9,016 bases of DNA, from assembly GCA_022013615.1 (NCBI GenBank), contig JAKLQB010000248.1:1-9016 (forward strand), in the 5' to 3' direction. Below the pieces are notes generated by a model. That model was not told where the DNA came from. It saw nothing but the letters and a program-made list of their open reading frames with translations, and did no database searches. The DNA is from Desulfobacterales bacterium. GTDB lineage: Bacteria > Desulfobacterota > DSM-4660 > Desulfatiglandales > Desulfatiglandaceae. A program made the translations under genes and the position numbers. Positions within the stretch are counted from its first letter, which is position 1. Every line of letters starts with the position of its first letter. This document shows, piece by piece, positions 1-7,437 of this stretch.

Positions 1-5
1 ATTAA

Positions 6-545
6 AAGGGCGCCTTGGTGGAAGATGTGACAAAGGGCGGGCCGGCCGATGAGGGCGGCATCAAAAGGGGAGACGTAATCGTTGGTTTTGACGGCAAGGA
101 GGTCAAAGAATCGAAAGATCTCCCTTTTCTTGTAGCTTCAACCCGAGTCGGCAAAAGCGTGACGGTTGAAGTGATCCGCAAAGACCAAAGAAAGAGTTTG
201 GAGGTAAGGATTGGAGAGCTCAAAGAGATAAAGGAGCCCCAGGCCGTAAGCGAAATGAGACCCTATCTGGGCATGATTGTAGAAGAGCTCACGCCCGAGC
301 TGGCAGAAAAGCTCGGCCAATTAGAAACGAGAGGTGTTGTTGTGGTTCAGGTCGACGACAACACGCCCGCAGCCGAGGCCGGCGTTCGCCCCGGGGATAT
401 CATCCTGGAGGTAGACCAGACGCCGGTGGAAAATCTTGATCAATTTAACCGAAAGATCGGAACCTATAAAGAGAGAGATACTATTCTTTTCCTGATCAAG
501 CGCGGGGAGGCTACGCTCTATCTCACAGTGAAGGTATGGAAATAG
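6..545 (+). CDS. HtrA/Deg-family serine protease, C-terminal PDZ part (partial)
   Basis: This is the 3' end of a periplasmic HtrA/Do-type protease, which degrades or refolds damaged envelope proteins. The trypsin-like domain lies outside the window, so its catalytic triad cannot be checked. Numbering from the TTG at 15: residues 1 to about 75 are the rest of PDZ1 (KGALVEDV binding loop, then GGPADEGGIKRGDVI). Residues 83-172 are a complete PDZ2 (YLGMIVEEL, then TPAAEAGVRPGDIILEVDQ). Both PDZ domains show the PA..AG(I/V)..GD(V/I)I pattern of this family. The frame is open only from base 6, because bases 3-5 read TAA in frame. The TTG at 15 lies inside the conserved PDZ1 loop and is not a credible start, so the gene probably runs off the left edge with a frameshift there. 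The next gene starts 12 bases after the stop, so the two are probably co-transcribed. Family assignment is sure; the choice between DegP, DegQ and DegS is not. Confidence 0.88.
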   Translation, partial: KGALVEDVTKGGPADEGGIKRGDVIVGFDGKEVKESKDLPFLVASTRVGKSVTVEVIRKDQRKSLEVRIGELKEIKEPQAVSEMRPYLGMIVEELTPELAEKLGQLETRGVVVVQVDDNTPAAEAGVRPGDIILEVDQTPVENLDQFNRKIGTYKERDTILFLIKRGEATLYLTVKVWK

Positions 546-557
546 AGAGTAGAACCG

Positions 558-1073
558 ATGGGCGTATTAAATATTTTTGTAGGAATAGCTTTGCTTATCC
601 TTGGGCGCAAGCTCTTTTGGCTGTTTGTGGCTTGCGTTGGTTTTGCGGTTGGCTTTACTTATGCAAAGCAATTGTGGGGTACCCAGTCTGCCTTGGTGAT
701 TCTGGTTATCGCGCTCGTTCTTGGGCTCATAGGAGCCCTTTTAGCGATTTTTCTTGAGCGTGTAGCGATCGCTGTGGCCGGTTTTGTTGCCGGAGGATAT
801 ACTACCATGGCGATGATGACTCTGTTTGGCATAGAAGGAGGGCAATTACTCTGGCTGGTTTATGTCATCGGAGGCATTATCGGAGCTTTGCTGTTGTTTT
901 TTATATTTGATTGGGCATTGATCGCCCTTTCATCTATTATAGGCGCCGCTCTTATTATTCAACAACTTGAATTCAGTCCCACACTTAAAATGACTTTATT
1001 TTTCGGGTTTTTGCTTGCGGGTTTTGTATTCCAAACAGCGCTCTTGCATCGGGAACCCTCGGGAGAAGGGTAA
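558..1073 (+). CDS. Multi-spanning membrane protein, DUF4203/TMEM198-like
   Basis: This 171-residue protein is almost entirely hydrophobic. By eye there are seven helices, at about residues 3-16, 19-36, 45-66, 68-92, 97-117, 119-136 and 144-163, with short loops and a brief polar tail. The glycine-rich helix pairs (GFAVGFTYA, GFVAGGYTT, IGGIIGALL, GFLLAGFVF) resemble the TM7S3/TMEM198 N-terminal-like family (DUF4203), whose molecular role is poorly defined. No catalytic or ligand-binding motif is evident. The ATG at 558 is preceded by a weak GAGAG eight bases upstream. The ORF begins 12 bases after the protease gene, which suggests an operon and possibly an envelope-related role, though that is only context. 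A small inverted repeat (AGGGA, CTT, TCCCT) at 1076-1088 follows the stop but has no T-run. I am confident that it is a membrane protein, and only moderately so about the family. Confidence 0.8.
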   Translation: MGVLNIFVGIALLILGRKLFWLFVACVGFAVGFTYAKQLWGTQSALVILVIALVLGLIGALLAIFLERVAIAVAGFVAGGYTTMAMMTLFGIEGGQLLWLVYVIGGIIGALLLFFIFDWALIALSSIIGAALIIQQLEFSPTLKMTLFFGFLLAGFVFQTALLHREPSGEG

Positions 1074-1170
1074 CCAGGGACTTTCCCTTATGCCTCTTAG
1101 TTTTCCCATGAAAGTGCGCGGCTCTGTTTTACATAGATGTTATTAGTCTCTACTGTGGGGTATGTGTTTT

Positions 1171-3291
1171 ATGCCAAGATACAACATATGGCCGGGCAAG
1201 CGTTACCCATTGGGCGCAACCTGGGACGGGAGCGGAACCAACTTCGCCCTGTTTTCGGAGCATGCTTCCGCTGTGGAGTTGCTCCTTTTCGATAACTCGA
1301 AGGTTGAGAAGCCCGAAGCGGTAATTCCATTGACGGAGCGAACTGCCTTTGTCTGGCATGGCTATCTTCCTGAAGTCGGACCATCTAAGCTTTATGCCTA
1401 CCGCATCCACGGCCCCTACGAATCCAAAAAAGGACACAGGTTCAATCCATCCAAGGTACTTTTAGATCCTTACGCCAAGGCCATTGCCGGGAAGATTAAC
1501 TGGAATGATGCATTGTTTGGATATCGGATTGGAGACCCCAATGCGGATCTTTCTCGGGATGATCAGGACTCCTCTCCTTTCATTCCAAAGTGTGTGGTTA
1601 CCGACCCGTCATTTGAATGGGAAGGTGACGGGCTTCTGAATACCCCGTGGAATGAAACAGTTATCTACGAGTTGCACGTGAAAGGGTTTACAGCAAGACA
1701 TCCGGATGTGGAAGAAGGCAAGCGGGGCACATATGCGGCGATAGCCACTCCCCGTGTCATTGAGTACTTGAAAAACCTGGGGGTCACGGCCGTCGAATTG
1801 CTTCCTGTCCACCAGTATGTGGACAACAAATACTTGATTGACAAGGGACTCACGAATTACTGGGGTTATAACACGATTGGTTTTTTTGCCCCGGATTGCC
1901 GCTACTCCAGTTCCGGGGTACTGGGTGAACAGGTCCGCGAATTCAAACAAATGATCAAAGCCCTCCACAAGGCCGGCATTGAGGTGATACTGGATGCAGT
2001 GTATAATCATACTGCCGAGGGAAACCATCTTGGCCCAACCCTTTGCTTCAGGGGAATCGACAACCTTTCATACTACCGCCTCACTCCTGACGACCCCCGA
2101 TTTTATATGGATTTTACCGGCACCGGTAACAGCCTGAATATGTCGCACCCGAGTGTCACGCAGCTTATCATGGACAGCCTGCGCTATTGGGTAACGGAAA
2201 TGCACGTAGACGGGTTCAGGTTCGATCTTGCCTCCACTCTTGCAAGGGAACTCCATGAAGTGGATCGGCTATCCGCATTCTTCGATATCATCCAGCAGGA
2301 TCCCGTACTTTCCCAGATCAAATTGATAGCTGAGCCCTGGGACCTCGGTGACGGAGGTTATCAGGTGGGGAACTTCCCCCCGCTCTGGGGTGAGTGGAAC
2401 GGGAAATACAGAGACACGATCCGCCGTTTCTGGAAGGGCAAAACGAGCCAGATAGCCGAACTCGGTTATCGCCTGACCGGTTCAAGCGATCTGTATCAAG
2501 ACGACGGACGGAACCCTTACGCGAGCATAAATTTCGTCACATGCCACGATGGCTTCACGTTGAATGATCTCGTCAGCTACGAACAGAAGCACAATGAGGC
2601 TAATATGGGGGACAATAAGGACGGTACCGACAACAACATGAGCTGGAACTGCGGGACGGAAGGCCCCACCAACGACTCCCAAATCAATGGATTGCGAGAT
2701 AGGCAGAAAAGAAACTTCCTCGCCACGCTTTTCTTATCACAGGGTGTTCCGATGCTCCTGGCAGGCGACGAGATCGGCAGGACCCAAGGGGGAAATAATA
2801 ATGCTTACTGTCAGGACAACGAAATCAGTTGGCTCGACTGGAGCCTTGACGGTCAAGAAAAAGAGCTGCTTGAGTTTACGCGTCAACTCATTCGCCTTCG
2901 CCACGAGCATCCGGTCTTTCGAAGAAAAAGTTTTTTCATGGGGCGAAAGCTCTTCGGCTCGCATTTAAAGGATATCGAATGGATAAAGCCCGATGGCACC
3001 GAAATGACCGAGCAGGACTGGAACCAGTCCTCTTTTCACACCATCGGCATACTCCTTGCGGGCGATGCCATAGGGGAGTTTAACGAGAAAGGTCGAAGAA
3101 TCACAGACTCTACTTTTATGCTTCTCCTAAACGCAGGTCCTGACCCGGTTCCGTTCAAATTGCCGGTGTCTGCTCAGCCATGGCAACTGATCGTAGACAC
3201 ATTTAAGCCAAACCGAGCAGACTCTGAGATCCCTGAGACCGAATTCAGCATGAAGGGCCGGTCTATTGCACTCTTTTGCGAAAAAAGTTAG
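1171..3291 (+). CDS. glgX: Glycogen debranching enzyme, GH13 isoamylase/TreX type
   Basis: This cytoplasmic enzyme hydrolyses alpha-1,6 branch points in glycogen or limit dextrins. The 706 residues match the usual GlgX/TreX length. Order: an N-terminal CBM48-like domain ([14 protein letters not shown], then NFALFSEHA), the GH13 barrel, and a C-terminal beta domain. All four GH13 regions are intact: [11 protein letters not shown] with D275; GFRFDLAS with nucleophile D352; AEPWD with acid/base E388; and [10 protein letters not shown] with H459 and D460. The spacing parallels archaeal TreX. Further family signatures are [11 protein letters not shown] and [19 protein letters not shown]. An in-frame ATG lies at 1162, but ATG 1171 gives the family-typical [10 protein letters not shown] start and sits ten bases after GGGG at 1157-1160, whereas ATG 1162 would be only one base from it. 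The gene stands alone, 97 bases after its upstream neighbour, with no other glycogen gene in view. TreX-like transferase activity cannot be excluded from sequence. Confidence 0.95.
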   Translation: MPRYNIWPGKRYPLGATWDGSGTNFALFSEHASAVELLLFDNSKVEKPEAVIPLTERTAFVWHGYLPEVGPSKLYAYRIHGPYESKKGHRFNPSKVLLDPYAKAIAGKINWNDALFGYRIGDPNADLSRDDQDSSPFIPKCVVTDPSFEWEGDGLLNTPWNETVIYELHVKGFTARHPDVEEGKRGTYAAIATPRVIEYLKNLGVTAVELLPVHQYVDNKYLIDKGLTNYWGYNTIGFFAPDCRYSSSGVLGEQVREFKQMIKALHKAGIEVILDAVYNHTAEGNHLGPTLCFRGIDNLSYYRLTPDDPRFYMDFTGTGNSLNMSHPSVTQLIMDSLRYWVTEMHVDGFRFDLASTLARELHEVDRLSAFFDIIQQDPVLSQIKLIAEPWDLGDGGYQVGNFPPLWGEWNGKYRDTIRRFWKGKTSQIAELGYRLTGSSDLYQDDGRNPYASINFVTCHDGFTLNDLVSYEQKHNEANMGDNKDGTDNNMSWNCGTEGPTNDSQINGLRDRQKRNFLATLFLSQGVPMLLAGDEIGRTQGGNNNAYCQDNEISWLDWSLDGQEKELLEFTRQLIRLRHEHPVFRRKSFFMGRKLFGSHLKDIEWIKPDGTEMTEQDWNQSSFHTIGILLAGDAIGEFNEKGRRITDSTFMLLLNAGPDPVPFKLPVSAQPWQLIVDTFKPNRADSEIPETEFSMKGRSIALFCEKS

Positions 3292-3399
3292 CCTTTCGAA
3301 AGTAGTTGATCACAGGCTTGAGGCATTACATTTAACACCATTGCCAAAGATTCACTTTCTTTTTAGTGGCTTGTCTCTTCCAAGAAAACCACCAATTTG

Positions 3400-3504
3400 A
3401 TGGAACGAATACGACAAAACTTTTTCGAGCCAATGAAAAAAGACCAATTGCCTGATGGTAATGCTTTTACAAAGATTCTTATTGACAGCGTTTGCAAAAA
3501 GTAA
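3400..3504 (+). CDS. Possible 34-residue ORF in the glgX-kinase gap
   Basis: This is a short ATG-started frame lying in the 228-base gap after glgX. It encodes a mixed, charged peptide starting MERIRQNFFEPMKKD and ending ILIDSVCKK. Its TAA stop at 3502-3504 directly abuts the AAGGAGG of the next gene, an arrangement common in translationally linked genes. Against it, no Shine-Dalgarno sequence precedes the ATG, the frame is open upstream only to a TAG at 3364-3366, and I recognise no family. It may be chance or a decayed fragment. The rest of the gap shows a 10-base palindrome (CTTTCGAAAG, 3293-3302) and no clear terminator or promoter. Confidence 0.18.
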   Translation: MERIRQNFFEPMKKDQLPDGNAFTKILIDSVCKK

Positions 3505-3519
3505 AAGGAGGATAGCAAA

Positions 3520-4335
3520 ATGTCGCTAATTACCATTACAAGGAGTATGGGTTGTGGAGGAGCGAAAATTGCCTTGCTCGTCGCAGATGAACTCAAGCTG
3601 GAGCTTTATGATGACCAGAGACTTCAGCAAGAGGCCATCAAGATGGGAATTCGTTCTGAAGAATTAGAGAGTTTAGATGAGAAGGCCCCCGGATTTTTTG
3701 ATCACCTTCGCGGTTACAGGCCGGAATTGTATCTGGATCTAATGGAGTCTGTAGTCTATGAGGTGGCCCAGAGAGGAAAAGGAGTAATCTTGGGGCATGG
3801 CAGTCAATTGCTTCTCCGCGATTTCGGCTGTGGCTTGCATGTACGCATTTATGCCTCTGAGAAATCTCGTATCCAGCGGCTAATGACTGAGCGTGGTGTG
3901 AGCGAAAAGACGGCCGAGAAATTGATCCACAAAAGCGACCATGAGCGCAGGGGTTTCCTGCGTTTTGCGTTTCATATGGACTGGAATGACCTGTCTCTGT
4001 ATGACCTGGTTATAAATACCGAGAAAATAGGCACGGATGGCGCTGCACGTCTTATCATAGAAGCGGGGCAATTAGATAAAATCAAGGAGTGCGGTCCGAC
4101 AGCTTTACAGGCGATGGAACGTTTGTCGCTTACAAAAAAAATAGAGGCAGCACTTCTTAAAAACAATTTCAGCCCTGTTTATTATCACATTGAAGTCCCA
4201 AAAAAAGGCCTGGCCCAAATTAGAGGATTTACCTATTCAGAAGATGAAAAAAGGCGCCTACTGAATGTTGTTAAAAAGGTTTCGGGAGTTTCGAACGTTG
4301 AAGACGAGGTTGCTATCATACAGCCGGGTGCTTGA
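3520..4335 (+). CDS. Cytidylate-kinase-like protein with C-terminal BON domain
   Basis: This 271-residue protein has two parts. Residues 1 to about 185 fit the cytidylate kinase-like family (Cytidylate_kin2): a start MSLITITRSMGCGGAKIA in place of a classical P-loop, LYDDQRL for the substrate side, an internal strand GVILGHGSQLLLR, an arginine-containing lid (SDHERRGFLR) and YDLVINTEKI. Canonical nucleoside-monophosphate kinases have GxxGxGK(S/T). Here the lysine sits in GCGGAKIA, so the enzyme may be active, altered or purely regulatory, and the substrate is unknown. Residues about 204-266 look like a BON domain (KIEAALLKNN, then IRGFTYSEDEKRRLL and VSGVSNVEDEVAI), a fold usually linked to membrane or ligand binding. 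No signal peptide or membrane helix is seen, so it is probably cytosolic. The start is secure: AAGGAGG at 3505-3511 lies eight bases before the ATG. It precedes the pst operon by 311 bases, so co-transcription is doubtful. Confidence 0.85.
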   Translation: MSLITITRSMGCGGAKIALLVADELKLELYDDQRLQQEAIKMGIRSEELESLDEKAPGFFDHLRGYRPELYLDLMESVVYEVAQRGKGVILGHGSQLLLRDFGCGLHVRIYASEKSRIQRLMTERGVSEKTAEKLIHKSDHERRGFLRFAFHMDWNDLSLYDLVINTEKIGTDGAARLIIEAGQLDKIKECGPTALQAMERLSLTKKIEAALLKNNFSPVYYHIEVPKKGLAQIRGFTYSEDEKRRLLNVVKKVSGVSNVEDEVAIIQPGA

Positions 4336-4360
4336 TAGCGTCCGGCCGTCGAAGTTTACC

Positions 4361-4558
4361 CTAACGTTGCATAAAATTTGAGTTTAAAACGGTATAGATT
4401 GGGTCAGCAAGGGGCGTTTGAGCATTTTCAAGGACGAAAGCGTATTGAACATACGGTGAGGTCTTGAAAATGGGCAATCGTTTCTTGATGGCCTGATATA
4501 GAGCGAGCGAAGCGCAAGAAAGGTTGGTATCCGGCCGGACATTGATTGTGGGAACCAA
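4361..4558 (-). CDS. Possible 65-residue antisense ORF upstream of pstS
   Basis: On the minus strand an AAAAGGAGG (4574-4566) stands seven bases before a TTG at 4558, an ideal ribosome-binding arrangement. The frame then runs 65 codons to a stop near the end of the kinase-like gene. The encoded peptide begins MVPTINVRPDTNLS and contains LYQAIKKRLPIFKTS. It has a balanced composition with no low-complexity runs. I recognise no family. The frame is in fact open further upstream, to 4747 inside pstS. Against it are the unusual TTG start, the opposite orientation to every other gene, and the overlap with a set of stem-loops that would be better explained as an RNA leader on the plus strand. It is low confidence, and the Shine-Dalgarno match is its only strong support. 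Confidence 0.22.
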   Translation of the reverse strand: MVPTINVRPDTNLSCASLALYQAIKKRLPIFKTSPYVQYAFVLENAQTPLADPIYTVLNSNFMQR

Positions 4559-4624
4559 GGAAGCGCCTCCTTTTGCGATGAAGACAGAAAATTGGTGAGC
4601 CGGCCTGGCAGGGCACGCTCCACC
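4423..4624 (+). promoter_or_regulatory. Candidate structured 5' leader of pstS (four stem-loops)
   Basis: The 311-base gap 4336-4646 contains successive inverted repeats that could fold in the pstS transcript. Stem A pairs CATTTTCAAG (4423-4432) with CTTGAAAATG (4463-4472) and encloses a second stem, CGTAT/ATACG (4441-4445 with 4451-4455). Stem B pairs TTTCTTG (4481-4487) with CAAGAAA (4515-4521). Stem C pairs 4524-4532 with 4551-4558, giving eight pairs with A4529 bulged, and its loop overlaps the palindrome TCCGGCCGGA (4530-4539). Stem D pairs GGTGAGC (4594-4600) with 4617-4624 (C4620 bulged), with an inner GCC/GGC. The last stem ends seven bases before the pstS GGGGG. No known riboswitch class was recognised. 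Short stems can arise by chance, so this is a candidate regulatory element only. No convincing promoter or Pho box was found in the gap. Confidence 0.35.
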
Positions 4625-4646
4625 GATATCTGGGGGTATAGGCATC

Positions 4647-5690
4647 GTGCACAAGAATCTTCTTTTGATTTTCTTGTTACTTCTCCTATCAATATCCTGT
4701 CCTTTTTCAGAGGCATACGGTGTGGATTTGCTTGGAGCCGGGGCCACCTTCCCCTACCCCCTGTATTCCAAAATGTTTTATGTCTACTGGCAGAAGACGG
4801 GTGTCAAAATAAACTACCAGGCAATCGGCTCGGGTGGCGGGCAGAGGCAGCTCTTAAATATGACGGTTGACTTCGGTGGTACGGATGCTTTCATGAGCGC
4901 TGAAGCACTTGAAAAGGCCCCGGCAAAAATTCTCCACATCCCTACCTGTTTAGGAGCAATAGTCCTTACCTATACCCTGCCAGGGAACCCCCGGCTAAGG
5001 CTTACGCCAAGTTTGATTTCTGATATCTTCCTGGGGAAAGTCACCAAATGGAATGATAAAAGAATTACAGACATCAATCCGAACGAAAACCTTCCCGACA
5101 TGAACATCATGGTTGTGCATCGGTCGGACGGAAGTGGTACCACCTTTGTTTTTACAGACTATTTGAGCAAGGTCAGCAAAGAATGGGAAAAAAAGGTCGG
5201 TAGAGGTAAAGCCGTCAACTGGCCTGTCGGGCTGGGATCGAAAGGGAATACGGGCGTTGCGGGATTCATAAAGTACTCTCCAGGAGCCATAGGGTACGTG
5301 GAATTAGGATACGCAGTCCTAAACAGGATGCCGGTGGCAGCTATCCAAAATAAAGCAATGCGATTCATAAATCCGGGGGCCACTTCAACGAGCATTGCAG
5401 CCAGGGTCTTTCTCCCAGATGACACGAGAATTTCCATCACGAATACCAAGGCCATAGAGGGTTACCCCATCGCCGGCTTTACCTGGATACTGGTCTTTGA
5501 GGAACAGGCCTACCGCGGGGGACCTGAAAAAAAAGCAAAGGCGCTCGCAAAGGCACTTTGGTGGATGACCCACGAAGGACAAAAATACGCAGAGCCATTA
5601 CATTACGCGCCTCTTTCACCCGAAGCCATAATAAAAACTGAAAAAATTATTAAATCAATTACTTACAATGGACACTCTTGTCTTGAGTAA
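4647..5690 (+). CDS. pstS: Phosphate ABC transporter substrate-binding protein PstS
   Basis: This is the periplasmic high-affinity phosphate-binding protein that delivers phosphate to PstCA. The 347 residues begin with a clear signal peptide (charged HKN, a run of leucine/isoleucine at 5-16, likely cleavage near SEA-YG at 21-25). The mature protein opens with LLGAGATFPYPLY. Phosphate-contact residues known from E. coli PstS have matching positions here: T34 and F35 in GATF, S62 in IGSGGG, D80 in FGGTDAF, and R159, D161, S163, G164 and T165 in RSDGSGTTF. The start is a GTG at 4647, ten bases after GGGGG (4632-4636). It is the only start that leaves the signal peptide whole, and no upstream in-frame start exists. 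Cys18 does not sit in a good lipobox, so a soluble periplasmic protein is more likely than a lipoprotein. It is the first gene of the pst operon. Confidence 0.96.
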   Translation: MHKNLLLIFLLLLLSISCPFSEAYGVDLLGAGATFPYPLYSKMFYVYWQKTGVKINYQAIGSGGGQRQLLNMTVDFGGTDAFMSAEALEKAPAKILHIPTCLGAIVLTYTLPGNPRLRLTPSLISDIFLGKVTKWNDKRITDINPNENLPDMNIMVVHRSDGSGTTFVFTDYLSKVSKEWEKKVGRGKAVNWPVGLGSKGNTGVAGFIKYSPGAIGYVELGYAVLNRMPVAAIQNKAMRFINPGATSTSIAARVFLPDDTRISITNTKAIEGYPIAGFTWILVFEEQAYRGGPEKKAKALAKALWWMTHEGQKYAEPLHYAPLSPEAIIKTEKIIKSITYNGHSCLE

Positions 5691-5697
5691 AGGGAAA

Positions 5698-6588
5698 ATG
5701 CTCTCAACCCATCCGGGCGTCCGTGCCGAAGCCACTTTTCAGAAGACTATTTTTCTTTCTGCTCTTGTGATAATTGTTTTGCTTGTAGCCATTTTTCTGA
5801 GCCTGCTTATCCACTCCGTACCTTCGCTCAAGGCCTTCGGCTTATCTTTCTTCTTCAGCAAAACATGGGATCCCGTCTCAGCCACGTTCGGAGTGCTGCC
5901 TTTTCTCGTGGGAACGCTCCTGACTTCATTTCTTGCCTTGCTGATCTGTCTGCCTTTCTCGCTTGCCATATCAATCTTTATCGGCGAATACTTCAAAAAA
6001 GGCGCCCTCTCAAGCTTTCTCAAAACCGTGACCGAGTTGCTTGCCGGAATCCCTTCAATTATCTATGGGTTTTGGGCGTTGTTTGTACTTGTGCCCATCG
6101 TCAGGAATTTCCAGACAAAGATTGGTATTTTTCCCTATGGGGTGGGCATCCTTACAGCATCCATGATTCTTTCCGTGATGATTATCCCGTATGCTGCCTC
6201 CATTGCAAGGGAAGTCATCTCCCTTGTTCCATCTGACGTTAAAGAGGCTGCATATTCTCTCGGGTCAACCCGACAAGAGGTCATCACAAAGGTGGTCCTG
6301 CCTTATGCCCGCTCCGGCATCGTAGCGGGCATTCTCCTTGCCCTCGGGAGGGCTCTGGGCGAGACCATGGCGGTTACCATGGTCATCGGTAATTCGAATC
6401 GCCTGCCTGAGGGATTTTTTAGTCCGGGTAACAGCATGGCCAGTGTCATTGCAAACGAGTTCACTGAAGCCACCGCCATTCTTCACATCTCCTCACTGAT
6501 AGAGATTGCTTTGCTTCTATTTCTGGTGACCATGATAATAAACATCATCGGCAAGTATATCATTAAGAAGATAAGCGTTGAGGCATAG
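5698..6588 (+). CDS. pstC: Phosphate ABC transporter permease PstC
   Basis: This is one of the two inner-membrane channel subunits of the phosphate importer. It is about 296 residues long, with a first helix at about 18-40 (FLSALVIIVLLVAIFLSLLI) and further hydrophobic spans typical of the six-helix PstC fold. The cytoplasmic EAA loop that docks on PstB is clear: DVKEAAYSLG at about 180-189, then VVLPYARSGI and the family signature GRALGETMAV. An SNRLPEGFFSPG loop and a final IINIIGKYIIKK helix follow. Two in-frame ATGs are possible. The one at 5668 overlaps pstS by 23 bases and has no ribosome-binding site. The one at 5698 follows the pstS stop by seven bases and has AAAGGG close by, so I prefer it, without certainty. 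The stop abuts the pstA start. Confidence 0.94.
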   Translation: MLSTHPGVRAEATFQKTIFLSALVIIVLLVAIFLSLLIHSVPSLKAFGLSFFFSKTWDPVSATFGVLPFLVGTLLTSFLALLICLPFSLAISIFIGEYFKKGALSSFLKTVTELLAGIPSIIYGFWALFVLVPIVRNFQTKIGIFPYGVGILTASMILSVMIIPYAASIAREVISLVPSDVKEAAYSLGSTRQEVITKVVLPYARSGIVAGILLALGRALGETMAVTMVIGNSNRLPEGFFSPGNSMASVIANEFTEATAILHISSLIEIALLLFLVTMIINIIGKYIIKKISVEA

Positions 6589-7437
6589 ATGGCTCTGCAT
6601 CGATTAAGATTGAGAATATGGAAAGACAGAGGCTTCAAGGCCATTGTAATACTGTTTTCTTTTTTATCAATCGTTCCGCTGCTTCTCATTCTTTTTTACA
6701 TAATCAAAAATGGAATTTTATCTATTAGCTGGGAGTTTTTTGTAGAATTACCGAGACCTGTGGGCGAAAAAGGGGGTGGAATATCGAACGCCATCGTTGG
6801 CTCTCTTCTTTTGGTGATCATTGCCGGTTTGCCTTCAATTCCTTTAGGAATAGCAGCAGGAATCTACCTCTCGGAAAATAAAAAGAGCAGGATCACCTAT
6901 TGGAGCGGACTCGCAGTGGACGTCCTTCAAGGAACACCTTCCATAGTCATAGGGATCATCGCTTACCTTTGGGTGGTGGTACCAATGGGCGGATTCTCTG
7001 CGTTTGCTGGCGGAATTGCATTGGGTATTATGATGCTTCCTATGATCGTAAAAGCAACGGAAGAGACACTGAGCCTCATCCCGGGCTCTCTGAAAGAGGC
7101 CTCTCTTGCATTGGGAGTGCCCTATTACCGGACCATACTGCGGGTTATCCTGCCCGCTGGTGTCAGCGGAATCATGACAGGGGTGCTCATAAGCACAGCA
7201 AGAGTTGCGGGAGAGACAGCGCCACTTCTGTTCACTGCCTTTGGAAACGCTTTTATGAACTGGAACTTAACCAACCCCGTTCACTCCCTCCCTCTTCTTA
7301 TTTACAATTACGCTACGAGTCCCTATCCCGAATGGCATCGAGTCGCCTGGGGAGCTTCCTGTGTGCTTGTGGTTTTTGTGTTAACCCTGAATTTGGTAAT
7401 GAGGACAGTAATAAGAAGATGGAAAGTGCAATTCTGA
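6589..7437 (+). CDS. pstA: Phosphate ABC transporter permease PstA
   Basis: This is the second channel subunit, pairing with PstC in the inner membrane. The 282 residues are normal for PstA. A first helix lies at about 19-40 (AIVILFSFLSIVPLLLILFY), followed by a periplasmic stretch with FFVELPRPVGEKGGG, a PstA-typical segment. The EAA loop reads SLKEASLALG at about 167-176, followed by VILPAGVSGI and ARVAGETAPLLFTAFGN, which distinguish PstA from PstC. The C-terminal YATSPYPEWHRVAWGA is also family-typical. The ATG begins immediately after the pstC stop with no gap. TTGAGG about seven bases upstream, inside pstC, serves as the ribosome-binding site. The 3' end overlaps pstB by 19 bases, implying coupled translation. 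Confidence 0.95.
   Translation: MALHRLRLRIWKDRGFKAIVILFSFLSIVPLLLILFYIIKNGILSISWEFFVELPRPVGEKGGGISNAIVGSLLLVIIAGLPSIPLGIAAGIYLSENKKSRITYWSGLAVDVLQGTPSIVIGIIAYLWVVVPMGGFSAFAGGIALGIMMLPMIVKATEETLSLIPGSLKEASLALGVPYYRTILRVILPAGVSGIMTGVLISTARVAGETAPLLFTAFGNAFMNWNLTNPVHSLPLLIYNYATSPYPEWHRVAWGASCVLVVFVLTLNLVMRTVIRRWKVQF

Noticed and set aside
1076..1088. AGGGA-CTT-TCCCT hairpin as a terminator after the membrane protein
   Set aside because: It has only five base pairs and no T-run follows.
1128..1156. TTTACA and TACTGT 17 bases apart upstream of glgX as a sigma-70 promoter
   Set aside because: The -10 box matches only 3 of 6 bases, and transcription would begin at about the start codon, excluding the likely ribosome-binding site.
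3482..3510. Perfect TTGACA before the kinase-like gene as a -35 box
   Set aside because: No -10 box lies 16-18 bases downstream; that position is the ribosome-binding site, and TTGACA sits in the small ORF.
3363..3596. 77-codon minus-strand ORF over the kinase start
   Set aside because: It has no ribosome-binding site, and its first part is the shadow of the kinase N-terminus.
4367..4399. TTGCAT and TATAGA as a promoter for pstS
   Set aside because: The spacing is 20 bases and both boxes match poorly; it is no better than chance in an AT-rich stretch.
1157..4649. Shared GGGG-TAT leaders with ten-base spacing before glgX and pstS
   Set aside because: Two short matches of a Shine-Dalgarno-type motif are expected by chance and have no further similarity around them.
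6900..7418. Long N-terminal extension of pstB in the same open frame
   Set aside because: It overlaps pstA completely, has no permease or ABC similarity, and PstB homology begins right after the ATG at 7419.
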